A DNA stretch of 64,000 bases from Halomonas sp. Bachu 37. GTDB lineage: Bacteria > Pseudomonadota > Gammaproteobacteria > Pseudomonadales > Halomonadaceae. A program made the translations under genes and the position numbers. Positions 38,629-48,533 of the stretch are shown here, one piece after another; within the stretch, counting starts at the first letter, position 1; every line of letters starts with the position of its first letter. The notes below the pieces were generated by a model. It ran no database searches. It was given only the letters and a program-made list of their open reading frames with translations, and was not told the DNA's origin. The DNA is taken from NCBI RefSeq assembly GCF_039691755.1, contig NZ_CP137552.1, forward strand, positions 992,001 through 1,056,000. Reading direction: 5' to 3'.

Positions 38629-39620
38629 ACTGGCTCTCCTGGACGACACCCAAGCGCCTGCGAGACAAGGGAATCGTAGGCATGAACCGTCGCAACATTC
38701 GCTATATCGGTCGATATAACAATCGTCGCCTCTATCCGTTGGTGGATGACAAGCTGCAAACGAAACTGCTGGCTCAACGCTATGGAATCACGACTCCCGT
38801 GTTGATCGGTACCGTTTCCACGCAGTTCGGCGTCAAGCATATCGCGCCCATGCTGGACGGTCACACAGGATTCGTGATCAAACCGGCAAAAGGCAGTGGC
38901 GGTAAAGGCATTCTGGTTATCGAGCACAGCGAAGCGGGTATTTTCACCAAGCCGAGCGGAGCTCAGCTTACTCTGGTGGACGTGGAACGCCATGTCTCCA
39001 ATATTCTCTCGGGACTCTATTCGCTGGGTGGCGCGCCGGATGTCGCGGTAATCGAAACATTGATCAATTTCGATGAGAGCCTGCTGGCCTACACCTATGA
39101 AGGTGTGCCGGACATCCGAGTCATCATCTTTCAAGGCTATCCGGTCATGGCGATGATGCGCCTTTCCACGGCGGCTTCCGATGGCAAGGCCAACCTGCAT
39201 CAGGGAGCGGTAGGCGTGGGGCTGGATATCGCCACGGGTACCGCTCTGCGTGGCGTTCAGTTCGATAGGCCATGCCATGTGCATCCCGATACCGGTCATG
39301 AGCTGGCGAGCCTCGTTATACCGCAATGGGAAACGCTGCTGCTGTTGGCGGCAGGCTGCTATGAAATGACCGGCCTGGGTTACCTGGGTACGGACATGGT
39401 GCTGGACAAGACCCACGGGCCGATGCTGCTCGAGCTCAATGCCCGCCCCGGGCTTGCCATCCAGATGACCAATGGCGAGGGTCTCAGACCCCGCCTGGAC
39501 TTGATCGAGCGCCAAAAGATAGCGCTTTCGCCTGCCGAACGTGTTGCCTTTGCTCAACACCATTTTGCACGTCGCAGCGAACTCGTCACAGGCACTGACG
39601 TTGATGCAATTGATGCGTAG
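38625..39620 (+). CDS. RimK-like ATP-grasp amidoligase (alpha-L-glutamate ligase family)
   Basis: Cytoplasmic ATP-grasp ligase of 331 residues. ATP-binding lysine segment FVIKPAKGSGGKGILVIE (about 83-100), a loop with ANLHQGAVGVG (near 193) and the metal-binding ELNARPG (near 272) match alpha-L-glutamate ligase-like enzymes related to RimK and cyanophycin synthetase, which add amino acids to a carboxyl group. The acceptor is unknown. ATG overlaps the TGA of the 7TM gene, so ligase and membrane partner are made together. An odd feature is the short basic N-terminus before KGIVGMNRRN, which is kept in the family. Confidence 0.87.
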   Translation: MNWLSWTTPKRLRDKGIVGMNRRNIRYIGRYNNRRLYPLVDDKLQTKLLAQRYGITTPVLIGTVSTQFGVKHIAPMLDGHTGFVIKPAKGSGGKGILVIEHSEAGIFTKPSGAQLTLVDVERHVSNILSGLYSLGGAPDVAVIETLINFDESLLAYTYEGVPDIRVIIFQGYPVMAMMRLSTAASDGKANLHQGAVGVGLDIATGTALRGVQFDRPCHVHPDTGHELASLVIPQWETLLLLAAGCYEMTGLGYLGTDMVLDKTHGPMLLELNARPGLAIQMTNGEGLRPRLDLIERQKIALSPAERVAFAQHHFARRSELVTGTDVDAIDA

Positions 39621-39650
39621 AATGCCTTCCATACCTTCAGTGAGCTGCCA

Positions 39651-40121
39651 ATGTCCGATTCATCCTCCCTACCCTCCCGGTCTACTACCTCCCTGCTTGA
39701 CCAAGCGGAGCAGCAATGCCGTAAACATGGGGTACGCTTTACCCCTATCCGACGCCGGGTGCTGGAGTTGATTGCGGAAAACGGTGGTGGGCTGAAAGCC
39801 TATGATCTGCTCGACAAATTGACCACGGAACATGCTGCCGCGCGCCCGCCCACTGTCTACCGGGCGCTTGATTTTCTCATCGAGCACGGCCTGGTGCACC
39901 GCATAGAATCGCAGAACGCCTATGTAGCCTGCGCCTGCCCCGAGCATGCTCATGGTTTTCAGCTGTTGATCTGTCGCCATTGTGGCTATGTCGAGGAGCT
40001 GCACCTGGACGATATTTCCGATCAACTGGCCGACCGGGCCGCACGGCAAAATTTCCGGGTAGAACGACAGACCATCGAGTTGCTTGGTGCATGCCAAGCC
40101 TGCCGTGAACAGCTTGCGTAA
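39651..40121 (+). CDS. zur: Fur-family zinc uptake regulator Zur
   Basis: Metal-dependent repressor of 156 residues. It has an N-terminal winged helix (RFTPIRRRVLELIAENGGG; PPTVYRALDFLIEHGLVHR), a metal-sensing region with CACPEHAHGFQLL, and two structural-zinc CxxC motifs (CRHC, CQAC). This set resembles Zur rather than Fur. It lies 30 bases after the ligase gene with a weak ribosome site, and is followed by hisI and yidD. No Zur-type palindrome was seen in the short gaps around it. Confidence 0.85.
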   Translation: MSDSSSLPSRSTTSLLDQAEQQCRKHGVRFTPIRRRVLELIAENGGGLKAYDLLDKLTTEHAAARPPTVYRALDFLIEHGLVHRIESQNAYVACACPEHAHGFQLLICRHCGYVEELHLDDISDQLADRAARQNFRVERQTIELLGACQACREQLA

Positions 40122-40155
40122 TACCAGCCCGCGTTCTTCGCAAGGATAGGACCCA

Positions 40156-40602
40156 ATGCAGAGCTTCTTCAAAGAGATCGAATCCTCCGAAAAAGGCCGC
40201 CAGTTGGCACTGGAAGCAGTATTGAATGCAATCAAACTCAATGCCGATGGCTTGATTCCTGCCATCGCTCAGCAGTATGACAGCGGCGAAGTGCTGATGA
40301 TGGCATGGATGAATCGCGAGGCACTGGAAGAAACTCTCGCCACTGGAAGAGTCTGCTATTACTCGCGCTCAAGAGAAAAATTATGGCGCAAGGGAGAATC
40401 ATCGGGACAGCAGCAGCATTTGAAAAGCGCCGCTCTGGATTGCGATGGCGATACCCTGTTGTTGCAAGTCGATCAGACCGGTCCTGCCTGCCATACCGGG
40501 CGGCGTAGCTGTTTCTATGTTGAACTCGGCGCGCACGGAGCCACGATTGTCAGTGATGTCATGATCGACCCTGCGTTGCTCTATCAAGGCAAGAAAAGCT
40601 GA
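40156..40602 (+). CDS. hisI: Phosphoribosyl-AMP cyclohydrolase HisI
   Basis: Third-step enzyme of histidine synthesis, 148 residues, monofunctional with no HisE domain. The core runs from [12 protein letters not shown] through [13 protein letters not shown] to [20 protein letters not shown] and SCFYVE, with the metal-binding DCDGD and the three zinc cysteines all present. An N-terminal extension of about 30 residues precedes the core. It stands outside any his operon, directly after zur; extra hisI copies linked to Zur are known in zinc-starvation gene sets, so this may be a second copy, although its zinc ligands are intact. Confidence 0.9.
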   Translation: MQSFFKEIESSEKGRQLALEAVLNAIKLNADGLIPAIAQQYDSGEVLMMAWMNREALEETLATGRVCYYSRSREKLWRKGESSGQQQHLKSAALDCDGDTLLLQVDQTGPACHTGRRSCFYVELGAHGATIVSDVMIDPALLYQGKKS

Positions 40603-40910
40603 TGATGGGCAAGGGATTACAGCGGATAGGGCAAGCCAGTACGCGCCTGGTGAGCTGGATGATGATTGGTGTGGTAAAGGTCTATCAATACACCATCAGT
40701 CCGTTGCTGGGTCCGCGCTGTCGTTTCTGGCCCAGCTGTTCGCACTATACGGTAGAAGCCATCCAGGTTCATGGCCCCTTCAACGGCGGCTGGATGGCGT
40801 TTCGACGGATCATCAAATGCCATCCGGGTAGCCAGGGCGGGATGGACCCCGTGCCGGGGGGGCGCAGCGAAACGTTATGTCAGCAAGACCAGCGGCAGGA
40901 GAAAACCTAG
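40602..40910 (+). CDS. yidD: Membrane protein insertion efficiency factor YidD
   Basis: A 102-residue protein with the YidD signature: amphipathic helix YQYTISPLLGPRCRFWPSCS (about 28-47) with conserved cysteines, then GWMAFRRIIKCHPGSQGG. It aids YidC-dependent membrane insertion. The usual place is the rpmH-rnpA-yidD-yidC cluster; here it is tied to hisI by overlapping stop and start (ATG 40602 or 40605). Its end overlaps the sufE stop on the other strand by four bases. Confidence 0.93.
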   Translation: MMGKGLQRIGQASTRLVSWMMIGVVKVYQYTISPLLGPRCRFWPSCSHYTVEAIQVHGPFNGGWMAFRRIIKCHPGSQGGMDPVPGGRSETLCQQDQRQEKT

Positions 40911-41329
40911 CGCGAAGCCGTCTCGGCCACCTGATAGATTCTTTCCAGCATGGCGTGCAGCCCATTGCTGCGGGTTGGAGACAGGTGTTTGTCCAGCCCC
41001 AGGTCTGTCAGAAAATGCGGCTGAGTATCGCGCACCTCTTGAGCGTCCCGTTCATTATAGATACGCAGCAGGAGCGCGATCAGCCCCGACACGATCGCGG
41101 CATCCGACGTGGCCTTGAATTGCAGCTGCCCTCCCGTCACCTCATGATGCATCCAGACGTTAGACTGGCAGCCCTGGATCTTGTACTGCTCGGTCTTCCA
41201 CTCATCGGGAAATGGCGGAAGTTGCTTTCCCAGGTCGATCAGGTACTGATAACGATCCATCCAGTTATCGAACATGTCGAACTCTTCTTGCAACTCCTGT
41301 TGAGCCTGCTCGGCGGTGGGCGTGCTCAT
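40907..41329 (-). CDS. sufE: Cysteine desulfuration protein SufE
   Basis: Accepts sulfur from a SufS/CsdA desulfurase for Fe-S cluster assembly. The 140-residue protein has the acceptor Cys in QGCQSNVW (about residue 54) and a C-terminal LTDLGLDKHLSPTRSNGL, typical of SufE/CsdE. It stands alone without the rest of the suf operon. SufE versus CsdE cannot be decided here. Confidence 0.93.
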   Translation of the reverse strand: MSTPTAEQAQQELQEEFDMFDNWMDRYQYLIDLGKQLPPFPDEWKTEQYKIQGCQSNVWMHHEVTGGQLQFKATSDAAIVSGLIALLLRIYNERDAQEVRDTQPHFLTDLGLDKHLSPTRSNGLHAMLERIYQVAETASR

Positions 41330-41431
41330 GGTGAGACCTTATCGTTTGCTTGCGAAGTTAGGAACCTACTTGGGCGTTAGTATAACGACTAACGCACGGC
41401 TTGTGGGCGGCCATTTGTTTCCTGTCGAGAA

Positions 41432-42601
41432 TCAGACGGGTAATCGATGCCGTTGCTGCTGGAGGTGCCAGTGCTCCGCTTCCGTATGCAAGTACTGCGA
41501 AGTGGTATCCAGGCGCGAATGACGTGCGCTCTCGGCAAGGTAGCGTAACTCGACCCCGGCTTGAGCCTGGTGGGTGATCGAGGTGTGACGTAGCCAATGT
41601 GGTGTCGCTTGACGCAAGGCTAGAACGTGACCAGGATCGCCGCCCTGGGCCTCGAGATCGTCCGCGGCTCTGGCGAACGTGTGACGAATTAGCCGATAAA
41701 GCTGGTTATCGCCAATCCCCCGCTTACCATCCAGCGCGCGTATCACTGGGCTGGCCTGATCGGCTTCATCTCCTTCCGGCAGCTTTTCCAGGCCTAATGT
41801 CATGCGCCACTGTCCCAGGTAATAGAGCATATCCTCGGGAAGCGGGATGCGGGCGTGCTTTCCTCCCTTACCGATCACTTCCCACCACCAGCGCCCTTCC
41901 CGCCTCTTGAAATCTCCCATAGAGGCGCTGGCCATTTCACTGATCCGTGGTGCCAGCAGGTAAGCGAAAGCGAAGATAACGATACGCCGTTCATGCTCGT
42001 AGTGTTCGCGTGCCGTCGCTGCTTGTGCCGGAGGCTGATTGAGCCATGCCCAAAACCACTGCCACAGCTCGCTTTCCAGATAGCGCTCCACGGTGTGGTG
42101 CTGGTTATTCAGTCGTCTTCGTTTATCGCGCATCAAACGAAAAGGATTATGCGAAACCCAACCCGCCTCTACCAGCCAGGCGAACAAACCCTGAAGGATC
42201 ACCAGCGTCTGGCGGCGACTAGCGGCGGACAATGGCCCGCGAAAAGGCTTCCAGTTCGGGTCCTGTCGCGGTCTTGTCGGCCCTATCCAATCACATCGGG
42301 GCTGGGGGTCGGCGAGAAAGGCATCGAATTCTGCCAAGTACTGGCGGTCCATTTGCGCCAATGACACTCCCTGCACACCGAGCCATAACAGCAACCGCTC
42401 CGCTTCGCGTCGATAGGCGCGCTGGGTTCGTTCACTGGCTTGATACTCCTGGAGCCACTGCCCTACTGCTTCGATATCGCTGGTAGCGCTGATGCGGCAT
42501 CCCGTGACAGTTTCCTGTCTTAGTAGCAAAGCATCATGCATAAGCCATTGTTTCATAAGGTCTGTTTGGGAGTTTTCTGGAGGCGCCGGGGGTTGTTGCA
42601 T
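41432..42601 (-). CDS. Tyrosine recombinase / integrase
   Basis: A 389-residue site-specific recombinase. An N-terminal SAM-like DNA-binding domain (about 45-180) is followed by the catalytic domain with all expected residues: Arg in LLAPRISE (near 221), Lys in GKGGKHAR, HxxR in PHWLRHTS (near 340), a His in ESARHSRLDTTSQYLH and the Tyr nucleophile of that same motif. The divergent partner is a KfrA-like gene 221 bases away. No tRNA, attachment repeats or excisionase were found, so this looks like a resident two-gene cassette rather than an island end. Its target is unknown. Confidence 0.9.
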   Translation of the reverse strand: MQQPPAPPENSQTDLMKQWLMHDALLLRQETVTGCRISATSDIEAVGQWLQEYQASERTQRAYRREAERLLLWLGVQGVSLAQMDRQYLAEFDAFLADPQPRCDWIGPTRPRQDPNWKPFRGPLSAASRRQTLVILQGLFAWLVEAGWVSHNPFRLMRDKRRRLNNQHHTVERYLESELWQWFWAWLNQPPAQAATAREHYEHERRIVIFAFAYLLAPRISEMASASMGDFKRREGRWWWEVIGKGGKHARIPLPEDMLYYLGQWRMTLGLEKLPEGDEADQASPVIRALDGKRGIGDNQLYRLIRHTFARAADDLEAQGGDPGHVLALRQATPHWLRHTSITHQAQAGVELRYLAESARHSRLDTTSQYLHTEAEHWHLQQQRHRLPV

Positions 42602-42693
42602 GGATTGATCTCATGGACTGGCCGCGCTTGCTGGCGGTACAGCTTGTCATTTTGTCCATATGGGACAGTAAATTCAAGATAAGGCGCGTAATG

Positions 42694-42745
42694 TTGAATT
42701 TTATCTCAATTTGATAAATATACTTACGTAATACGTATTATGTAA
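42694..42745 (+). promoter_or_regulatory. Promoter and 22-bp palindromic operator of the KfrA-like gene
   Basis: TTGAAT (42694-42699) and TATACT (42719-42724), spacer 19, face the KfrA-like gene. Overlapping the predicted start of transcription is TTACGTAATAC-GTATTATGTAA (42724-42745), a palindrome with one mismatch pair. KfrA proteins repress their own promoters by binding such sites. Confidence 0.6.
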
Positions 42746-42822
42746 TATTGCATCGAAATGACAAACCCTCGATGATGTATCCATATCCAGAGCAGTCTTT
42801 ATAAACTTCCAAGGAGCTTTCA

Positions 42823-43908
42823 ATGGCACGCAGTGGCATCCAGTACGCTGACGTTCAGCAGGCTATCGATACCCTGCTGGCAAGGGGTGATGCGCCCAGC
42901 GTGCAACGCATTCGGGACGTATTGGGCACAGGGAGCTTTACGACAATAAATGAGCACTTGCGCCAGTGGCGGCTGGAGCGCGAGCAGAACCGGGATGTAC
43001 CCCCGCCCCGGAATGTCCCCACGGAGGTCGCCGCCCTGGCGGAGGGAATGTGGCGAGAAGCTCAGCAAGTGGCCAACCAGGCGCTTGCCCACTATCGAGA
43101 AGAAGCACGCCGGCAGGTGGAAAGTGCCCAAGAAGCGGCAGAATCATCCGCTCGGGAAGCGGCCAATGCCGAGCAGCGACAAAGTGCACTGGCCGAGCAC
43201 TTGCGCCACACCGAGCAACGCCTGGAAACCCTCAGCGCAGAATTGGCTCACAGCCAGGCGCAGCTGCAACAAGCCAGCGATGAGTTACGCAAGAGCCAGT
43301 TGCAGTGTGAACAGCTAACAGAAAGTGTTGAGTCGGAACGCGAAAAACGCTCGATGCTGAAGCGTGACCATCAGCAGCAGCTCGAAAAGCACGATAATGA
43401 ATGGCGAGAGCGCCTGGAGCGCGAAGAGCAGCGCCATGAGGCGGCGGAAGGCAAGTGGATGGGAATGCTGGATACGGCTCGCCAGGAGCAGACCGCTATC
43501 GAGAAGGCAGCGCAAAGACGTGCTCAGCAATTGGAAAGCAAGATCGAGTCGCTTTCCCAGTCACTAGCGGATGCTCGACGGGCACAGGAGCAGAGCCAAC
43601 GTCTGCATCACGCAACGGAAGTGTCGCTGGGCGAGTACAAGGAGCAGCTTGTCGCGCTGACTCGCGAAAATCAGCGAATGACAGATGAGCTTGCTGCACG
43701 AGAGAGCCGTATGCACGCTCAGGATGAAGCGATCGAGAAGATCAAGGAGGAAAAGGCAAGAGTCGAGCAGGAGTGGCAAAACCGCTTGTGGCACAGCCTG
43801 GAAAGCCTTCATGCCCAGATGGCCAGCGTTACACCGGATAAGCCCTCCCTCCCTACCGGACAAACGCAGGAATCCAGCACGAAAGAGGAAGGGAAATCAA
43901 CAGACTAG
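42823..43908 (+). CDS. KfrA-like DNA-binding coiled-coil protein
   Basis: A 361-residue protein with an N-terminal KfrA_N-type helix-turn-helix domain (about 5-60: GIQYADVQQAIDTLLARG and VQRIRDVLGTGSFTTINEHL), followed by an uninterrupted coiled coil rich in Glu, Gln, Ala and Arg (about 75-335). KfrA of IncP and IncW plasmids is a repressor and plasmid-stability factor of this same layout. Here it is chromosomal and divergent from a tyrosine recombinase. A strong AAGGAGC precedes the ATG. It may control the recombinase, organise DNA, or both; this is inference. Confidence 0.85.
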   Translation: MARSGIQYADVQQAIDTLLARGDAPSVQRIRDVLGTGSFTTINEHLRQWRLEREQNRDVPPPRNVPTEVAALAEGMWREAQQVANQALAHYREEARRQVESAQEAAESSAREAANAEQRQSALAEHLRHTEQRLETLSAELAHSQAQLQQASDELRKSQLQCEQLTESVESEREKRSMLKRDHQQQLEKHDNEWRERLEREEQRHEAAEGKWMGMLDTARQEQTAIEKAAQRRAQQLESKIESLSQSLADARRAQEQSQRLHHATEVSLGEYKEQLVALTRENQRMTDELAARESRMHAQDEAIEKIKEEKARVEQEWQNRLWHSLESLHAQMASVTPDKPSLPTGQTQESSTKEEGKSTD

Positions 43909-43960
43909 TCTGGCGAAACTTGTTAGCCTAGATAGCCCAAGTAAATAACACCGACAGGGC

Positions 43961-44566
43961 TTAACGATAGTAAGCGTTGGTGGTATCGGTATGGTCGGTT
44001 ACGTCACGGATGCCGGCCAATTGGGGGATGCGCTCCATTAGGGTTTTCTCTACTCCATCCTTCAGCGTCAGATCCACCGCCGCGCAGCCCTGACAACCAC
44101 CGCCGAAAGCGAGAATGGCGAATTTTTCCTCGGTCAGCTCCACCAACTTGATCTCGCCGCCATGGGCCGCCAAGCCGGGATTGATCTCGCTATACAGCAC
44201 GTAATTCACGCGATCTTCCAGGGGGCTGTCGGCATTGACCTTGGGCATCTTGGCATTGGGCGCCTTGATGGTCAGTTGCCCTCCCATGCGGTCGGCATTG
44301 AAGTCCACCACCGCATCGTCAAGAAAGGGTAAGCTGTTCTTGTCGAGGAACACGTTGATCTTGTCCAGCTCGTGCTTTACGTCGCTGGGCTCCTCCTCCC
44401 CTGGCCGGCAATAGGCAAGGCAGGTTTCGGCATAAGGTGTGCCGGGCTGAGTAATGAAGATACGTACGGCAATTCCCTCGACGTTCTGCTTTTCCAGCAG
44501 TTCGGCGAGGTAATCCTGGGCGTTATCGGTGATTTCGATGCTCTTGCTTTCCGCAGTGTTGCTCAT
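43961..44566 (-). CDS. nfuA: Fe-S biogenesis protein NfuA
   Basis: Carrier that delivers 4Fe-4S clusters to targets. The 201-residue protein has a degenerate A-type N-terminal domain (about 1-100) and a C-terminal Nfu domain with the cluster-binding CxxC in [10 protein letters not shown] (near 160). The start at 44566 (MSNTAESK) is chosen because the family starts there; the frame extends 13 residues upstream. It is divergent from metH. Confidence 0.95.
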   Translation of the reverse strand: MSNTAESKSIEITDNAQDYLAELLEKQNVEGIAVRIFITQPGTPYAETCLAYCRPGEEEPSDVKHELDKINVFLDKNSLPFLDDAVVDFNADRMGGQLTIKAPNAKMPKVNADSPLEDRVNYVLYSEINPGLAAHGGEIKLVELTEEKFAILAFGGGCQGCAAVDLTLKDGVEKTLMERIPQLAGIRDVTDHTDTTNAYYR

Positions 44567-44835
44567 GAGGGTCTGTTTCCTCCCGTGGCGGTGACGACTG
44601 GCCACCTCGCATGTCAGTTGTCTCTATGGTAAGCAAAACCTTGCGCTGACACAATCTTGACCAAATTGGTAGGATTTGGTTCCTTGAGCGCCGTCTAGCC
44701 CAGTCCATTACACTCGACAAAGCTGACTCTGCCGTCGTCAGGCGGAATTTGATATGCTATGTCGCCGCATTTGACGATGATAACAATTTCCCACTGACAA
44801 TTTCTGTTGACCCAAGCTGGAGACACTCCCCTCTC

Positions 44836-47800
44836 ATGTCTGCTAGTGCTTTGACCACCACGCTTGCCGAGCGCCTTGCCCGCCGCATCATGATTCTCGA
44901 TGGCGGCATGGGAACCATGTTGCAGAATGCCCAGCTCAGCGAGGCCGAGTTCCGTGGTGAGCGCTTCAAGGACTGGCCCTCGGATCTCAAGGGCAATAAT
45001 GACTTGCTGGCCCTGACCTGCCCCGCAGTCGTGCGCGAAATTCATCGCGACTATCTCGAGGCCGGTGCCGATATCATTGAGACCAACACGTTCAACAGCA
45101 CCCGCCTCTCCCAATCCGACTACGGCATGGAGTCGCTGGTGGTCGAACTCAACCGGGAATCGGCACGGCTGGCACGGGAGGTCTGCGATGCCGTGGGCGA
45201 CGAAACCGGAGTGCCGCGGTATGTCGCCGGCGTGCTGGGACCGACCTCGCGAACCGCCTCGCTCTCGCCGGACGTCAACGATCCAGCCAAGCGCAACGTG
45301 ACGTTCGACGAGTTGCGGGAAAACTACTACGAAGCTGCCGAGGCCCTGATCGAAGGCGGTTGTGATCTGATCATGATCGAGACGATCTTCGACACCTTGA
45401 ACGCCAAGGCAGCGATCTATGCTCTGGAAGAACTGTTCGAAGACCGGGGCGAACGCTTGCCGGTGATGATTTCCGGCACCATTACCGATGCCTCCGGCCG
45501 CACCCTCTCCGGCCAGACCACCGAGGCGTTCTGGAACTCGGTCCGTCATGCGCAACCGCTCTCGGTCGGTCTCAACTGCGCCCTGGGAGCCGAGGAACTA
45601 CGCCCCTATCTGGAAGAGCTCTCGGTCAAGGCAGACACATTCGTTTCGGCGCACCCCAACGCCGGTTTGCCCAATGAATTCGGCGAGTACGACCAGTCGC
45701 CGGAAGAAATGGCGACCATCGTCGCCGAGTTCGCCGCAAGCGGGCTGGTCAATATCATCGGTGGATGCTGCGGCTCGACCCCGGAACATATTCAGGCCAT
45801 TGCCGAAGCGGTACGAGAGATGGCGCCACGGCAGGTACCCGAACGGCCCCGCGCCTGCCGCCTGTCGGGTCTCGAGCCCTTCAACATCGAGTCCGACTCG
45901 CTGTTCGTCAATGTCGGCGAGCGCACCAACGTTACTGGGTCCGCCCGTTTCAAGCGCCTGATTGTCGAAGAGGACTACACCACAGCGCTGGAAGTGGCGC
46001 TGGAGCAGGTGCAAAACGGCGCCCAGGTAATCGATATCAACATGGACGAGGGCATGCTCGAGTCCCAGGAAGCGATGGTGCGCTTTCTCAATCTGATCGC
46101 CGGTGAGCCGGATATCGCTCGTGTGCCGATCATGATCGACTCCTCCAAATGGGAGATCATCGAGGCCGGGCTCAAGTGCGTCCAGGGCAAGGCGGTAGTC
46201 AATTCCATCTCCATGAAGGAGGGCGAGGAAGTCTTTCGCCAACAGGCCACCGCCTGTCGCCGCTTCGGTGCGGCGATCATCGTCATGGCCTTCGACGAGC
46301 AGGGCCAAGCCGATACCTTCGAGCGCAAGGTGGAAATCTGCGAGCGGGCCTACCGCCTGCTGGTCGACGAGATTGGATTTCCGGCGGAAGACATCATCTT
46401 CGATCCCAATATCTTCGCCATTGCCACCGGTATCGAAGAGCACAACAACTATGCCATGGACTTCATCCAGGCAACCCAGTGGATTCGCGATAATCTGCCC
46501 CATGCGATGATTTCCGGCGGGGTCTCCAATGTCTCGTTCTCGTTCCGCGGCAACAATCCGGTGCGCGAGGCGATTCACTCGGTCTTTCTCTACCACGCCA
46601 TCAAGGCCGGTCTCACCATGGGTATCGTCAATGCCGGTCAGTTGGCCGTCTACGACGACCTGCCGGCGGAGCTGCGCGAAGCGGTCGAAGACGTGGTGCA
46701 GAACCGCCGCGCCGACAGTACCGAGCGATTGCTGGAAATCGCCGACCAGTACAAGGGCGACGGCAGTGGTGGCCCCAAGAAGGAAGACCTGGAGTGGCGC
46801 ACCCTGCCGGTCAACGAGCGTATCTCCCACGCCCTGGTGAAAGGCATCACCGCCTACATCGAGGAAGACACCGAAGAGGCCCGCGCTCGGGCCGCCAGAC
46901 CTATCGAAGTCATCGAAGGGCCGTTGATGGATGGCATGAACGTGGTCGGCGACCTGTTCGGTGCCGGCAAGATGTTCCTGCCCCAGGTGGTCAAGTCGGC
47001 GCGGGTGATGAAGCAGGCGGTGGCCTACCTGATTCCCTATATCGAGGCGGAGAAGACCGAGGACACCCAGGCCAAGGGCAAGATCGTCATGGCCACGGTC
47101 AAGGGCGACGTTCACGATATCGGCAAGAATATCGTCGGCGTGGTCTTGCAATGCAACAACTACGACGTCGTCGACTTGGGCGTGATGGTGCCCGCCGAAA
47201 AGATTCTACAAACCGCCAGAGACGAGAAAGCCGACATCATCGGTCTTTCGGGGCTGATTACCCCGTCTCTGGACGAGATGGTGCATGTGGCCAAGGAGAT
47301 GCAGCGCCAAGGCTTCGACCTGCCCCTGCTGATCGGCGGCGCCACGACCTCCAAGGCGCATACGGCGGTGAAGATCGAGCCTCAGTACGAGCACCCGGTA
47401 ATCTACGTCACCGATGCCTCGCGAGCGGTGGGCGTGGCCGGGAAGCTGCTGGCGCCGAATCTCAAGCCGGACTACGTGGCGGAGATCCGCCAGGACTATG
47501 AGAAGGTGCGAGAGCGCAATGCCAAGCGCCGCCCCAAGGCGGCCGATCTCGATTACGCCCAGGCACGCAAGCGGCGTTTCCGCACCGACTGGGAAAGCTT
47601 CACTCCGCCCGCGCCCCATATGACAGGGCTCAAGACCTTCACCGACTACGATCTAGGCGAGCTGATCGAGCGTATCGACTGGACGCCATTCTTCATGAGC
47701 TGGCAGCTGGCGGGCAAGTATCCCAAGATCCTCGACGACAAGGTGGTCGGTGAGGCTGCACGAAGCTTGTTTGCCGATGCCCAGGCCATGCTCAAGAAGC

Positions 47801-48531
47801 TGATCGACGAAAACCTGGTCCAGGCGCGCGGTGTGATCGGCCTGTGGCCCGCCAATAGCGTCGATGACGATGTGATCGAGGTCTATGCCGATGAATCACG
47901 TAGTGAAGTGATCGAGCGACTGCATCATATTCGCCAGCAGATGACCAAGAACCGCGATGGTATCTGCTATAGCCTGGCCGACTTCATCGCTCCCAAGGCA
48001 AGCGGCAGGCCGGATTGGATCGGCGGTTTCGCGGTTACCACCGGCCACGGAGTCGAAGAGTTGTCCAAGGCCTACGAGGCCGCGGGTGACGACTATAACG
48101 CCATCATGGTGCAGGCACTGACGGACCGCCTGGCGGAAGCATTCGCCGAGCGTATGCACGAGCGGGTGCGCAAGGAGTTCTGGGGCTATGTACCGCAGGA
48201 AACGCTGGATAACGAGGCACTGATAGCGGAGAAATACCAGGGGATTCGTCCCGCGCCGGGCTACCCGGCGTGTCCCGACCATACCGAGAAGGCAACGCTG
48301 TTCCGCTTGCTAGATGCCGAACGCCAGACAGGCCTTCGTCTCACCGAGAACTTCGCCATGTGGCCCGCTGCGGCGGTGTCGGGCTGGTATTTCTCTCACC
48401 CCCAATCCAAGTATTTCTCCACCGGCAAGATTACTCGGGATCAGGTAGAAGTCTTGGCGCAGCGCAAGGGCATGGCATTGACGGAGCTGGAGCGCTGGTT
48501 GTCGCCGGTGCTCTCCTACGATCCGAGTTGA
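44836..48531 (+). CDS. metH: Cobalamin-dependent methionine synthase MetH
   Basis: Transfers methyl from methyltetrahydrofolate to homocysteine through cobalamin. The 1231-residue protein has all four modules: homocysteine domain (about 10-330; zinc Cys in GLNCALG and GGCCGS), folate domain ([15 protein letters not shown] near 360), cobalamin domain ([20 protein letters not shown] near 760, including DxHDxxG) and the SAM-dependent reactivation domain ([14 protein letters not shown] near 1140). ATG 44836 matches the family start but lacks a clear ribosome site. The 230-base gap to nfuA shows no cobalamin riboswitch B12 box. Confidence 0.97.
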   Translation: MSASALTTTLAERLARRIMILDGGMGTMLQNAQLSEAEFRGERFKDWPSDLKGNNDLLALTCPAVVREIHRDYLEAGADIIETNTFNSTRLSQSDYGMESLVVELNRESARLAREVCDAVGDETGVPRYVAGVLGPTSRTASLSPDVNDPAKRNVTFDELRENYYEAAEALIEGGCDLIMIETIFDTLNAKAAIYALEELFEDRGERLPVMISGTITDASGRTLSGQTTEAFWNSVRHAQPLSVGLNCALGAEELRPYLEELSVKADTFVSAHPNAGLPNEFGEYDQSPEEMATIVAEFAASGLVNIIGGCCGSTPEHIQAIAEAVREMAPRQVPERPRACRLSGLEPFNIESDSLFVNVGERTNVTGSARFKRLIVEEDYTTALEVALEQVQNGAQVIDINMDEGMLESQEAMVRFLNLIAGEPDIARVPIMIDSSKWEIIEAGLKCVQGKAVVNSISMKEGEEVFRQQATACRRFGAAIIVMAFDEQGQADTFERKVEICERAYRLLVDEIGFPAEDIIFDPNIFAIATGIEEHNNYAMDFIQATQWIRDNLPHAMISGGVSNVSFSFRGNNPVREAIHSVFLYHAIKAGLTMGIVNAGQLAVYDDLPAELREAVEDVVQNRRADSTERLLEIADQYKGDGSGGPKKEDLEWRTLPVNERISHALVKGITAYIEEDTEEARARAARPIEVIEGPLMDGMNVVGDLFGAGKMFLPQVVKSARVMKQAVAYLIPYIEAEKTEDTQAKGKIVMATVKGDVHDIGKNIVGVVLQCNNYDVVDLGVMVPAEKILQTARDEKADIIGLSGLITPSLDEMVHVAKEMQRQGFDLPLLIGGATTSKAHTAVKIEPQYEHPVIYVTDASRAVGVAGKLLAPNLKPDYVAEIRQDYEKVRERNAKRRPKAADLDYAQARKRRFRTDWESFTPPAPHMTGLKTFTDYDLGELIERIDWTPFFMSWQLAGKYPKILDDKVVGEAARSLFADAQAMLKKLIDENLVQARGVIGLWPANSVDDDVIEVYADESRSEVIERLHHIRQQMTKNRDGICYSLADFIAPKASGRPDWIGGFAVTTGHGVEELSKAYEAAGDDYNAIMVQALTDRLAEAFAERMHERVRKEFWGYVPQETLDNEALIAEKYQGIRPAPGYPACPDHTEKATLFRLLDAERQTGLRLTENFAMWPAAAVSGWYFSHPQSKYFSTGKITRDQVEVLAQRKGMALTELERWLSPVLSYDPS

Positions 48532-48533
48532 GC

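Noticed and set aside
39621..40155. Zur box near zur or hisI
   Set aside because: The short gaps hold no palindrome resembling the AT-rich Zur site.
41330..43960. Genomic island with att sites around the recombinase
   Set aside because: No tRNA, no direct repeats recognised at the borders, and base composition like the surroundings; kept only as a two-gene cassette.
44606..44835. Cobalamin or SAM riboswitch before metH
   Set aside because: No B12-box sequence or fitting stem array was found in the 230-base gap.
45598..47151. 517-codon open frame on the minus strand inside metH
   Set aside because: Antisense to conserved MetH domains and without homology features; a result of codon bias.
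48270..48533. Upstream extension of the MATE gene inside metH
   Set aside because: The first 88 codons overlap the MetH activation domain in another frame and lack the MATE pattern, so the start was set at 48534.
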